From Clostridium sp. CAG:609 (lineage in GTDB: Bacteria > Bacillota_I > Bacilli_A > RF39 > UBA660), in NCBI GenBank assembly GCA_000438075.1, contig FR903521.1:1-26214 (forward strand): a stretch of 26,214 bases of DNA. Direction: 5' to 3'. Below, in pieces: positions 14,786-21,383 of this stretch (positions are counted from its first letter, which is position 1; each line of letters opens with the position of its first letter). Made by a program: the position numbers and the translations under genes. The notes below the pieces were generated by a model that saw only the letters and a program-made list of their open reading frames with translations, had not been told where the DNA came from and did no database searches.

Positions 14786-15800
14786 TTTATTACATTTATT
14801 TGTTAGTATTTATACATTTTATGTTGTCTTTAAAGTGAGTGATAAAATTAAAACTAATTATAAGTTTGATAAAGATTTTTTTGATAAAAATGTAGTTATG
14901 ATTCATTTACCAAAGGAATTATTAGTTGAAAGTAAATCTATTGATTTTGATAGAATTAATGAAAATAAGTTTAAAGATACAATAACATATTTTTGTGTTG
15001 TTTTAACTAATCATTTTGATAGAGATACTTTGAATTGTTTTTATCAAAATATTAATAGTTTAATTGTTAAAGATAATATCGATTCTTTAGATGATTTATT
15101 TAATTTAACTGATACATTGGGTATATATTATAATCAAGATAATTCAATTAAGTTATATAAGAAGAATAAAAGAGCAACATTATATCATGAGTTATTTCAT
15201 ATGGCTAGTAGTTATGTTGATAATAATAATAATATATTTAGTGGTTTTAGTTATAGTAATCAAAATGATGATAGTAAAGATTTTGGTGATGGATTAAATG
15301 AAGGATATACCGACCTTTTAACCAAGAGATATTTTGGTAATGTTGAAGTATTTGAATCTGATTATGATTTTGAAATATTAATAGCATCTTTTATAGAAGA
15401 AATTGTGGAAAAAGATGTAATGGAGAAACTTTATTTGACAGCTGATTTTCAGGGACTTATGGGTATACTTAAAAGATATGCTTATGAAGATGAAATAAGG
15501 ATATTTATTAAAGATTTAGATTTTGTTTTAAAATATAACGATGAAAATAAATTAAATAAGAAAAATATTAAGATATTAAATGAAGTTATAAAAAATATAA
15601 GTGAGTTTTTAGTTAGAACTAATTATAGAAAAGTATCTATGATGGATGTAAGTGATGATGTAAAGAAAAGATTAATAAATTCTTTTAATAGAAAAATAGA
15701 TAAACATCCAGGTTTATTATTAAGTTTAGATGGTGCTAATAAAATAATAGAAAAAGAAATAGAGAGAAATACGTTAATAAATGGTTATTATAGTAGATAA
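14763..15800 (+). CDS. Membrane-anchored zinc-metalloprotease-like protein
   Basis: 345 residues. An N-terminal membrane helix (about 4-24) is followed by a hydrophilic domain. HELFH at 142-146 is an HExxH zinc motif and EGYTD at 180-184 gives a downstream Glu (Glu180) with Asp184, the gluzincin-type arrangement about 34 residues later. That supports a genuine metallopeptidase fold, although I do not recognise the family. The helix at the start suggests a membrane tether; the topology is not decided. The start is the ATG at 14763, which keeps the helix but overlaps the DUF1292 gene by 23 bases and has only a weak GAAAGAG site, so a later start cannot be excluded. Substrate unknown; it precedes a cell-wall amidase gene. 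Confidence 0.72.
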   Translation: MPLGIVSSLLHLFVSIYTFYVVFKVSDKIKTNYKFDKDFFDKNVVMIHLPKELLVESKSIDFDRINENKFKDTITYFCVVLTNHFDRDTLNCFYQNINSLIVKDNIDSLDDLFNLTDTLGIYYNQDNSIKLYKKNKRATLYHELFHMASSYVDNNNNIFSGFSYSNQNDDSKDFGDGLNEGYTDLLTKRYFGNVEVFESDYDFEILIASFIEEIVEKDVMEKLYLTADFQGLMGILKRYAYEDEIRIFIKDLDFVLKYNDENKLNKKNIKILNEVIKNISEFLVRTNYRKVSMMDVSDDVKKRLINSFNRKIDKHPGLLLSLDGANKIIEKEIERNTLINGYYSR

Positions 15801-15828
15801 AATTAATAACAGTAATTTAAAATACTCA

Positions 15829-15834
15829 TATAAT
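15829..15834 (+). promoter_or_regulatory. Possible -10 element of the amidase gene
   Basis: TATAAT 17 bases before the amidase ATG, with the TAGGTGAT RBS between. No clear -35 is seen. Confidence 0.4.
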
Positions 15835-15850
15835 ATTCTAGGTGATTAAC

Positions 15851-17044
15851 ATGGATGAAAGAACTATAAAAAAAGTGGTTATTGATGCTGGTCATGGTGG
15901 TGATGATCCGGGTACTATTGCTAATGGAATAACTGAAAAAGATTATACTTTGAAAATTAGTAATTATATTCATAATAGATTAGATGAAATGGGAGTACCT
16001 AATGAAATGAGTAGAACTAGTGATGTTATGTTATCTGCAAGTGATAGGCCAAAGAAAATTCAAAGTTTTTATGGGAATGGTAGTGATGTTTTAGTTGTAT
16101 CAAATCATATTAATGCTGGTGGTGGTGATGGTGCAGAAATTATTTATGCTTTAAGAAATAATGATAAGTTTGCTAAGAAACTGGCAACTGAATTTGAAAA
16201 TGCTGGTCAAAGTGTTAGAAAGTATTATCAAAGAAGATTGCCGAGTAATCCGGCAAAGGATTATTATTATATAATGAGAGATACTCCGAATAATGAAACA
16301 GTTATTGTTGAATATGGTTTTGCTGATACAATTAGTGATGCTAATTTAATTAAAAATGATTGGGAAAAGTTAGCTGAAGCTGTTACTAAAGCAATTGTTG
16401 AATATGCAGGTGGTAAGTATGTTGCACCATTGGATTCAAATTATTACACAGTTAAAAGTGGAGATAGCTTATGGAGTATTTCAAGAAAATTTGGAGTAAG
16501 TGTTAATGAATTAAAGAAAGTTAATAATTTATCTAGTAATTTATTAAGTATAGGTCAAAATTTGATTATACCTGGTAAAAAGAATAATACAAGTAGTAAT
16601 GAATATGTTGTTAAAAAAGGAGATACATTGTATGGTATTGCTAATAAATATAATGTAAGTGTTGACAATTTAAAAAGTTATAATAATTTAAGTACTGATT
16701 CTTTATCAATTGGTCAAATAATAAAGATACCTGATAATAAAGTAAATAGTAATGAATATGTTGTTAAAAGTGGAGATAACTTATATAGTATATCAAGAAA
16801 ATATGGAGTAAGTGTTGATGAATTAATGAGTGTAAATAATTTAAAAAGTACAGTGTTAAGTGTTGGTCAAGTGTTAAAAATACCAAATAGTGGTGAGGTA
16901 ACAAATGTTATTTATACAGTTAAAAAGGGAGATAACTTGTGGAGTATAGCCAAAAATAATAAAACAACAGTGGATGCAATAGTTAAGTTAAATAACTTGT
17001 CTAATGCAAATTTATCAATTGGTCAAAAGTTATTGCTGCCTTAA
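15851..17044 (+). CDS. N-acetylmuramoyl-L-alanine amidase (Amidase_3) with four LysM repeats
   Basis: 397 residues from the ATG at 15851, placed 6 bases after TAGGTGA; the in-frame GTG at 15842 overlaps that site. The amidase domain (about 8-185) has zinc ligands His15 (DAGHGG), Glu29 (TEKDYTL) and His86 (SNHINAG), and catalytic Glu154 in VEYGFAD. It would cut the bond between muramic acid and the stem peptide. Four LysM modules of about 43 residues fill 198-397, each starting YTVK/YVVK-x-GD and ending IGQ..(K/I)IP; they bind glycan. There is no signal peptide or membrane helix although the substrate is outside the cytoplasm, so release by lysis, a holin or a non-classical route is implied. 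It resembles phage endolysins, but no phage genes are nearby. Confidence 0.93.
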   Translation: MDERTIKKVVIDAGHGGDDPGTIANGITEKDYTLKISNYIHNRLDEMGVPNEMSRTSDVMLSASDRPKKIQSFYGNGSDVLVVSNHINAGGGDGAEIIYALRNNDKFAKKLATEFENAGQSVRKYYQRRLPSNPAKDYYYIMRDTPNNETVIVEYGFADTISDANLIKNDWEKLAEAVTKAIVEYAGGKYVAPLDSNYYTVKSGDSLWSISRKFGVSVNELKKVNNLSSNLLSIGQNLIIPGKKNNTSSNEYVVKKGDTLYGIANKYNVSVDNLKSYNNLSTDSLSIGQIIKIPDNKVNSNEYVVKSGDNLYSISRKYGVSVDELMSVNNLKSTVLSVGQVLKIPNSGEVTNVIYTVKKGDNLWSIAKNNKTTVDAIVKLNNLSNANLSIGQKLLLP

Positions 17045-17252
17045 ATAAGGTGCGATACAGTATTACGTTTTTAATATATGGTTTATAAAGTGGTGGACTT
17101 ATATATTTAATTTTACCTTTGTTAAAAATAATGAAACTATGTATGCAAGTTATTAATATTATATTTGTAGCTAGTAAAAAATAATAAATTTCTAATTCTT
17201 GTTACGAAAAGTGTGTTTTTGTTTAAAAAGGGAGTAAATATTTTCTTTGTAA

Positions 17253-17298
17253 AAAAAAGATAGGAAATGATTTTTAAAATTTATTTCTTATCTTTTTT
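17253..17298 (-). terminator. Hairpin ending the CmpB-family gene, possibly bidirectional
   Basis: Arms 17253-17268 and 17283-17298 pair at 15 of 16 positions, with A/T runs on both sides, so termination is possible for the minus-strand gene and for transcripts from the amidase. The hairpin includes the last codons of the minus-strand gene (stop at 17274-17276), an economical overlap of coding and terminator sequence. Confidence 0.75.
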
Positions 17299-17921
17299 GC
17301 TATTTTTGTTAAGTTTGGAAATGATTCAATTATTCTTTCATATAAGTAAACGTCAGTTTTAATAAATTTCTTGATTGCATTTTTAATATCATATGTTGCA
17401 TCAGTATTTTTCTTTGATACAAATTTTAATTTAAACACAATAGTTAATGATATAGTTATGTCAATAATAAATATGGTTAATAGAATGATTGTTATAATTA
17501 TTGTTAGTTTTGAAATAGTTACTATGTTTAGAAGAAATGGTGTAATATATTTTATTGATAATACTCCGAGTACTGAGAAAGGTAGCATTGTTTCAAGACA
17601 TATTCTTCCATTTAAGTTATATTTTAAATTTGAATAATCCCACCATCTTAAGCGAAATATTTTTTCCATAAAGTAACTTGTTATATATTCAATAACTGAA
17701 CATGTAAAAAGTGTTAATATAAATAATACAATTACGTTATTTGTGTATGGCTTTAATAATAGGTAAAGAATGATGCAACCAAAGCCATATATTGGGCAAC
17801 AAGGACCAAGTAAAAATCCACGATTTACAAATTTGTGCTCATTATATAAAGTTAGTAAAACTTCCATAAGCCATCCGATTAATGAATAAATAAAAAATAA
17901 TATACAATATGAATAGAACAT
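17274..17921 (-). CDS. CmpB-family (PF06541-type) membrane protein
   Basis: 215 residues with about five membrane helices. The features FFIYSLIGWLMEV at the start, NRGFL.GP.CPIYGFG around residue 33, and RWWDYSN...NGRICLE around 90-110 are those of the family labelled putative ABC-transporter type IV or CmpB, common in Bacillota. No ATPase gene adjoins it and the true function is unknown. The start is supported by AAAGGAG 7 bases upstream on the minus strand. It is convergent with the amidase gene and downstream, on the same strand, of the SleB-domain gene, but separated from it by its own promoter. Confidence 0.8.
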   Translation of the reverse strand: MFYSYCILFFIYSLIGWLMEVLLTLYNEHKFVNRGFLLGPCCPIYGFGCIILYLLLKPYTNNVIVLFILTLFTCSVIEYITSYFMEKIFRLRWWDYSNLKYNLNGRICLETMLPFSVLGVLSIKYITPFLLNIVTISKLTIIITIILLTIFIIDITISLTIVFKLKFVSKKNTDATYDIKNAIKKFIKTDVYLYERIIESFPNLTKIAKKIRNKF

Positions 17922-17941
17922 AATAAAACTCCTTTTTCAAT

Positions 17942-17970
17942 ATTATACATTATTTTATTTGATTTTTCAC
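17942..17970 (-). promoter_or_regulatory. Promoter of the CmpB-family gene
   Basis: On the minus strand GTGAAA (complement of 17965-17970), a 17-base spacer and TATAAT (complement of 17942-17947). The -10 is perfect and the -35 weak. Confidence 0.55.
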
Positions 17971-17974
17971 GAGT

Positions 17975-18397
17975 TTAATGGATTTTTTTACATACACCAG
18001 AATCCGGATTATAAAAGCAATGGTTTTTGTAACTGCCTGATAAATCTTGATTATACCAAGTTTGTTTACACGCTTGATTATTTGATGGCGAATAAAACCA
18101 TAATGCATTAGTAGCGGGATGATAATATTCACCACGGACAATTCTTTTGGCTAAGTTTTTTTCTAGAGTTGTTGCTTGAGCATTAAATAGAGATGATTTT
18201 GTACCTACGAATTGATTTGGTTGAAATATTACATCATATAGATTATTTACATTTTTAAATGTTAAGCAATCTGCTAAAACTCGGTTTGCAACAACATTAC
18301 CAACCATTAACATTCCAAGGTTACCTTGATCAAGTGCTTCTGCTCGCATTATTCTTGCAAGTAAATCTAATTCCCTGTCTGTATAGTTAAAAAGCAT
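17975..18397 (-). CDS. SleB/CwlJ-type cell wall hydrolase domain protein
   Basis: 140 residues, all one Hydrolase_2 domain. Visible marks are LLARIMRAEA with the probable catalytic Glu20, the GMLMVGNVVANRVL helix, DVIFQPNQF, and a C-terminal ALWFYSP...C..TW region. Such enzymes cleave the glycan of peptidoglycan; SleB and CwlJ act on spore cortex, and related ones on vegetative walls. There is no signal peptide, as in CwlJ, which is cytoplasmically made and enclosed in the spore. Four Cys residues lie near the C-terminus. An AGGTGAT site precedes the ATG. Presence of this domain hints at sporulation ancestry but is not proof that the organism sporulates. Confidence 0.85.
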   Translation of the reverse strand: MLFNYTDRELDLLARIMRAEALDQGNLGMLMVGNVVANRVLADCLTFKNVNNLYDVIFQPNQFVGTKSSLFNAQATTLEKNLAKRIVRGEYYHPATNALWFYSPSNNQACKQTWYNQDLSGSYKNHCFYNPDSGVCKKIH

Positions 18398-18472
18398 AAT
18401 ATCACCTGGTATATTTTATGTTTTTTTAAAATTATTGTGTAAAAAGACCTAGCATTTTAGTAATTAATATGT

Positions 18473-18478
18473 TATAAT
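18473..18478 (+). promoter_or_regulatory. -10 element for tRNA-Trp
   Basis: TATAAT lies 18 bases before the mature tRNA 5' end. The sequence about 17 bases upstream has no good -35 match. Confidence 0.5.
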
Positions 18479-18496
18479 CTATTTGTTATTTTATTT

Positions 18497-18570
18497 AGGG
18501 GCATGGTATAATGGTAGCATAGGAGTCTCCAAAACTTTTGATGGGAGTTCGATTCTCTCTGCCCCTGCCA
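18497..18570 (+). tRNA. tRNA-Trp (anticodon CCA)
   Basis: 74 bases. The acceptor AGGGGCA pairs with TGCCCCT, followed by discriminator G and encoded CCA. The anticodon arm is GGAGT-CTCCAAA-ACTTT with anticodon CCA at 18529-18531, reading UGG. The T arm is GGGAG-TTCGATT-CTCTC. The D arm GTAT/GCAT is weak, with two G-T pairs and one A-C mismatch, whereas the Bacillus subtilis tRNA-Trp as I recall it has GTTT/GAAC. A terminator follows 15 bases later, so it is a single-gene unit. Confidence 0.95.
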
Positions 18571-18584
18571 ATTGGAATTTAATG

Positions 18585-18613
18585 AATAGTTCATATAATG
18601 TGAACTATTTTTT
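18585..18613 (+). terminator. Terminator of tRNA-Trp
   Basis: AATAGTTCA-TATAATG-TGAACTATT followed by TTTT forms a 9-bp perfect stem with a 7-base loop. Confidence 0.85.
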
Positions 18614-18614
18614 C

Positions 18615-18643
18615 TTTACAATGCATATATTTGGTGTTATAAT
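18615..18643 (+). promoter_or_regulatory. Promoter of the unknown 140-aa gene
   Basis: TTTACA (18615-18620), 17 bases, TATAAT (18638-18643), with GAAGGGGG as RBS before the ATG at 18671. Confidence 0.8.
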
Positions 18644-18670
18644 AGGTGTTCCTTTGAAGGGGGAATAGAT

Positions 18671-19093
18671 ATGAATAAATATGATGAAAAATTAAGTAGT
18701 GAATTTGCTTTATTATCTAACTTGGAATTAGAAATACTTATTAATTGTAAAGTAAGAAGTTATTATGTTAAGAAAAGAGCTATTGCAATAACTAAATATT
18801 TACTTGAAGAATATGGTTATGTGGGTTCATATGGTATTGATGAAGTAACTATGGATAGAGAATTATATGACTTTTTGCGTATTGCAAAGGTTAGAATGGT
18901 TAGGATAAATAAAATAAATAATGTTATAGTTACTAAAGATGATATTATAAATGTTATTAAAATATATAAAGATAGAGATAAGAATATGGGATTAAATAAT
19001 GAATTATTCTTTGATGAAATGATTAATAGTATTAATGATGATGTGTTAGATAAATTTAATATGATAGATAAAAAAGTATTAAAGAAAGCATAA
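18671..19093 (+). CDS. Hypothetical protein, predicted soluble and helical
   Basis: 140 residues, rich in Lys, Asp, Ile and Asn, with no signal peptide, membrane segment or Cys cluster beyond a single Cys. Most of it looks alpha-helical (an EFALLSNLELEILINC helix, AIAITKYLLEEYG, then DDIINVIKIYKDR). I do not recognise a family. It is a complete transcription unit: consensus promoter, strong RBS, its own terminator at 19111-19139, so it is likely expressed. Its role is unknown. Confidence 0.7.
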   Translation: MNKYDEKLSSEFALLSNLELEILINCKVRSYYVKKRAIAITKYLLEEYGYVGSYGIDEVTMDRELYDFLRIAKVRMVRINKINNVIVTKDDIINVIKIYKDRDKNMGLNNELFFDEMINSINDDVLDKFNMIDKKVLKKA

Positions 19094-19110
19094 TTTTGTT
19101 AACAAATATA

Positions 19111-19139
19111 AAGATTTTCTAAAAATAGGAAATCTTTTT
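19111..19139 (+). terminator. Terminator of the unknown 140-aa gene
   Basis: AAGATTTTC (19111-19119) pairs with GGAAATCTT (19128-19136) with one G-T pair, then TTTC and further T-rich sequence. Confidence 0.8.
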
Positions 19140-19160
19140 CTTTTTCTTTATAAAAAATAA

Positions 19161-19169
19161 TGGTATAAT
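19161..19169 (+). promoter_or_regulatory. Extended -10 promoter of the amino-acid importer operon
   Basis: TGG-TATAAT at 19161-19169, with only a T-rich -35 region. GAGGTG is the RBS ahead of the TTG start at 19194. Confidence 0.6.
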
Positions 19170-19193
19170 TAATTAAAGTAGAGGTGTTTAGAA

Positions 19194-19916
19194 TTGAAAA
19201 AAATTATTGTGTTGTTATGTATGATTATGTTGGTTGCTGGTTGTGGCAAGAAAGATGATAGTAAACTCATTATGGTAACTGAAGCAGGATTTGCTCCGTA
19301 TGAATACTATTCTAATGGAGAAATAGTTGGTGTTGATGTTGACATAGCAAAAGAAGTTGCTGCATCAATGGGAAAAGAATTAGTAATTAAAGATATAGCT
19401 TTTGATTCAATTATTAATGAAGTTAAAACTGGTAAAGCTGATTTTGGTGCTGCAGGAATAAGTTATAATGAAGAAAGAGCTAAGAATGTTGATTTTACAA
19501 TTAATTATTCTACGAGTAAACAAGTTGTTATAGTTAAAAATGACAGTGGTATTACTAATATTGGCGATATAAATGGCAAAAAGATTGCTGTTCAACTAGG
19601 TAGCATTGCTGATACTTATGTAAGTAGTACTTATAAAGATGCAAGTGTTGTACGTCAAAAGAAGTATTTAGCTGCGATTGAAGACTTGAACACTGGTAAA
19701 GTTGATTGTGTTGTTATGGATTTATTACCAGCAGAACAAATTCTTAAAACTAATAGTGGTTTAAAAATATTGGATGGAGCTTTAGTGGAAGATAGTTATG
19801 GTATGATTGTTAAAAAAGGTAATAAAGAATTACTTAATAATATAAATAAAGTTTTAGAAAAGTTAAAAAATGAAGGAAAGATTGATGAATATATAATTAA
19901 ACATACAGAAGAATAG
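19194..19916 (+). CDS. Amino-acid ABC importer substrate-binding lipoprotein
   Basis: 240 residues from a TTG start, 7 bases after GAGGTG, which is the only start that gives a full signal sequence. The lipoprotein signal has KK, a hydrophobic core and lipobox LVAGC with Cys17. The mature part is an SBP_bac_3 (family 3) protein: GFAPYEYY near the start, GVDVDIAKEVA, DFGAAGISYNEERAKNVDFT, the hinge region KIAVQLGS, and DCVVMDLLPAE. Such proteins bind polar amino acids (Gln, Glu, Arg, His, Cys) outside the membrane and feed the permease. It is first in an operon with permease and ATPase. Specificity cannot be read; the arginine operon downstream makes arginine or ornithine a reasonable guess. 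Confidence 0.92.
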   Translation: MKKIIVLLCMIMLVAGCGKKDDSKLIMVTEAGFAPYEYYSNGEIVGVDVDIAKEVAASMGKELVIKDIAFDSIINEVKTGKADFGAAGISYNEERAKNVDFTINYSTSKQVVIVKNDSGITNIGDINGKKIAVQLGSIADTYVSSTYKDASVVRQKKYLAAIEDLNTGKVDCVVMDLLPAEQILKTNSGLKILDGALVEDSYGMIVKKGNKELLNNINKVLEKLKNEGKIDEYIIKHTEE

Positions 19917-19924
19917 GTGGTTAT

Positions 19925-20608
19925 ATGAGTAGCTTGTATGAGAAATTTTATGATAGTGTGATATATGATGATAGGTATAAATATATTTTTGAGGGATTAT
20001 TTAATACGTTATTGATTGCATTTTTTGCCGTAATAATTGGTATAGTTATAGGTATTCTTATTGCACTGGTTAGACATAATTATGAAGTTAATAAAAAATT
20101 TAGAGTGTTAAATAAAATAGTAACTTGGTATGTAAATATTATTAGAGGTACACCGGTATTGTTACAACTTATGATAATATATTATGTTATTTTTAAAAGT
20201 GTTGATATAAGTATAATTATTGTTGGTGTTATTGCTTTTGGTCTTAATTCAGGAGCTTATGTTTCTGAAATTATTAGAAGTGGTATTAACTCGATTGATA
20301 AAGGTCAAATGGAAGCAGGTTTATCTTTGGGACTTAGCTATAATAAAACAATGTTTTATATAATTATGCCTCAGGCAATAAAAAATATTATGCCTGCTTT
20401 AGGTAATGAATTTATTACTTTGATTAAGGAAACGTCTACGGGTGCATACATTGGTATTATGGAACTTACTAAAGCAAGTGATATAATTGCATCTAGGACA
20501 TATGATTATTTCTTTCCATTATTAATTATTGCAATTATATATTTACTTCTTACTTTAGGATTAACTAAGTTAGTTAATGTTTTAGAAAGGAGACTTAATA
20601 ATGCTTAA
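19925..20608 (+). CDS. Amino-acid ABC importer permease (HisM/GlnP type)
   Basis: 227 residues, about five membrane helices. The N-terminal YIFEGLFNTLLIAFFAV and IIRGTPVLLQLMIIYYV, and the coupling motif EAGLSLGLS...QAIKNIMPALGNEF (EAA loop), are typical of family 3 amino-acid permeases. An AATAGGTGG site lies before the ATG. The end overlaps the ATPase start by 8 bases, indicating translational coupling. Confidence 0.93.
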   Translation: MSSLYEKFYDSVIYDDRYKYIFEGLFNTLLIAFFAVIIGIVIGILIALVRHNYEVNKKFRVLNKIVTWYVNIIRGTPVLLQLMIIYYVIFKSVDISIIIVGVIAFGLNSGAYVSEIIRSGINSIDKGQMEAGLSLGLSYNKTMFYIIMPQAIKNIMPALGNEFITLIKETSTGAYIGIMELTKASDIIASRTYDYFFPLLIIAIIYLLLTLGLTKLVNVLERRLNNA

Positions 20609-21323
20609 GGTTAAAAATTTAAAAAAGAAATTTGATGATGTTAATGTTTTAAAAGGTATTAGTTTTGATGTTAATGATAGGGATATTGTAGCAATAGTTG
20701 GTCCATCTGGTAGTGGAAAAAGTACATTGCTTAGATGTTTAAATTTAATTGAAGTACCTACGAGTGGTGATATTGTTTTTGAAGGAAAGTCTTTGCTTGA
20801 TAAGAAAACTAATTTATCACAAGTTAGGGCAAAAATGGGTATGGTTTTTCAATAATTTAATTTGTTTCCTCATTTAACGGTTTTAGATAATATGATACTT
20901 GCTCCGGTAAAGCTTGGAATTATAGGTAAGGGAGAAGCTAAAAGGAAGGCTTATGAATATTTGAAAATGATTGATTTAAAAGATAAGGCTTTAGAGTATC
21001 CGAATAAATTATCTGGGGGGCAGAAACAAAGAATTGCCATTGTTAGAACATTAATGATGAATCCAGATATTATATTATTTGATGAACCTACGAGTGCACT
21101 TGATCCTGAGATGGTTGGTGAAGTTCTTGATTTAATTAAAGATGTTGCAGCATCTGGTAAAACTATGATTATTGTTTCTCATGAAATGAATTTTGTAAAA
21201 AATGTATCAACAAGGGTATTATTTTTAGATGAAGGAAAACTAGAATTTAATGGGAGTACAAAAGAATTTTTCAAAAACAAAAATGATAGAATTAATAGTT
21301 TTTTAGCAAAAGTAAATAAATAA
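20601..21323 (+). pseudogene. Amino-acid ABC importer ATPase (GlnQ type) interrupted by an in-frame TAA
   Basis: The full frame spans 240 codons plus stop, the normal GlnQ length, but codon 85 (20853-20855) is TAA. The context is MVFQ-stop-FNLFPHLTVL; relatives have MVFQQFNLFPH, so CAA to TAA, one C-to-T change, explains it. The Q-loop Gln84 is kept and lies just before the stop. Everything else is intact: Walker A GPSGSGKS (34-41), signature LSGGQ (137-141), Walker B FDEPTSALD with Glu162, and the switch His in SHEMNF. There is no frameshift or other damage, so the lesion is recent, a strain variant or an assembly error. An 84-residue N-terminal fragment would be inactive. A restart at TTG 20862 would lack Walker A. 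Without a second ATPase the importer would not work. Confidence 0.85.
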
Positions 21324-21324
21324 A

Positions 21325-21353
21325 TTGAAATTAAATTGTTAATTTGTTATAAT
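21325..21353 (+). promoter_or_regulatory. Promoter of the arginine deiminase operon
   Basis: TTGAAA (21325-21330), 17 bases, TATAAT (21348-21353); the -35 begins one base after the ATPase stop. AAGGAGG at 21371-21377 is the RBS. No ArgR or CRP box is obvious. Confidence 0.85.
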
Positions 21354-21383
21354 GATTATAGAATAAAAATAAGGAGGAAAGTA

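Noticed and set aside
15851..18397. Prophage remnant suggested by an endolysin-like amidase
   Set aside because: No holin, capsid, integrase or other phage gene is nearby, and the neighbours are ordinary chromosomal families.
18483..18668. 61-residue open frame across the tRNA region
   Set aside because: It overlaps the whole tRNA-Trp and its terminator and has no RBS.
20853..20855. TAA reassigned to glutamine
   Set aside because: Most genes in the window end in TAA, several with a downstream gene or terminator close by; a single-base mutation or error is simpler.
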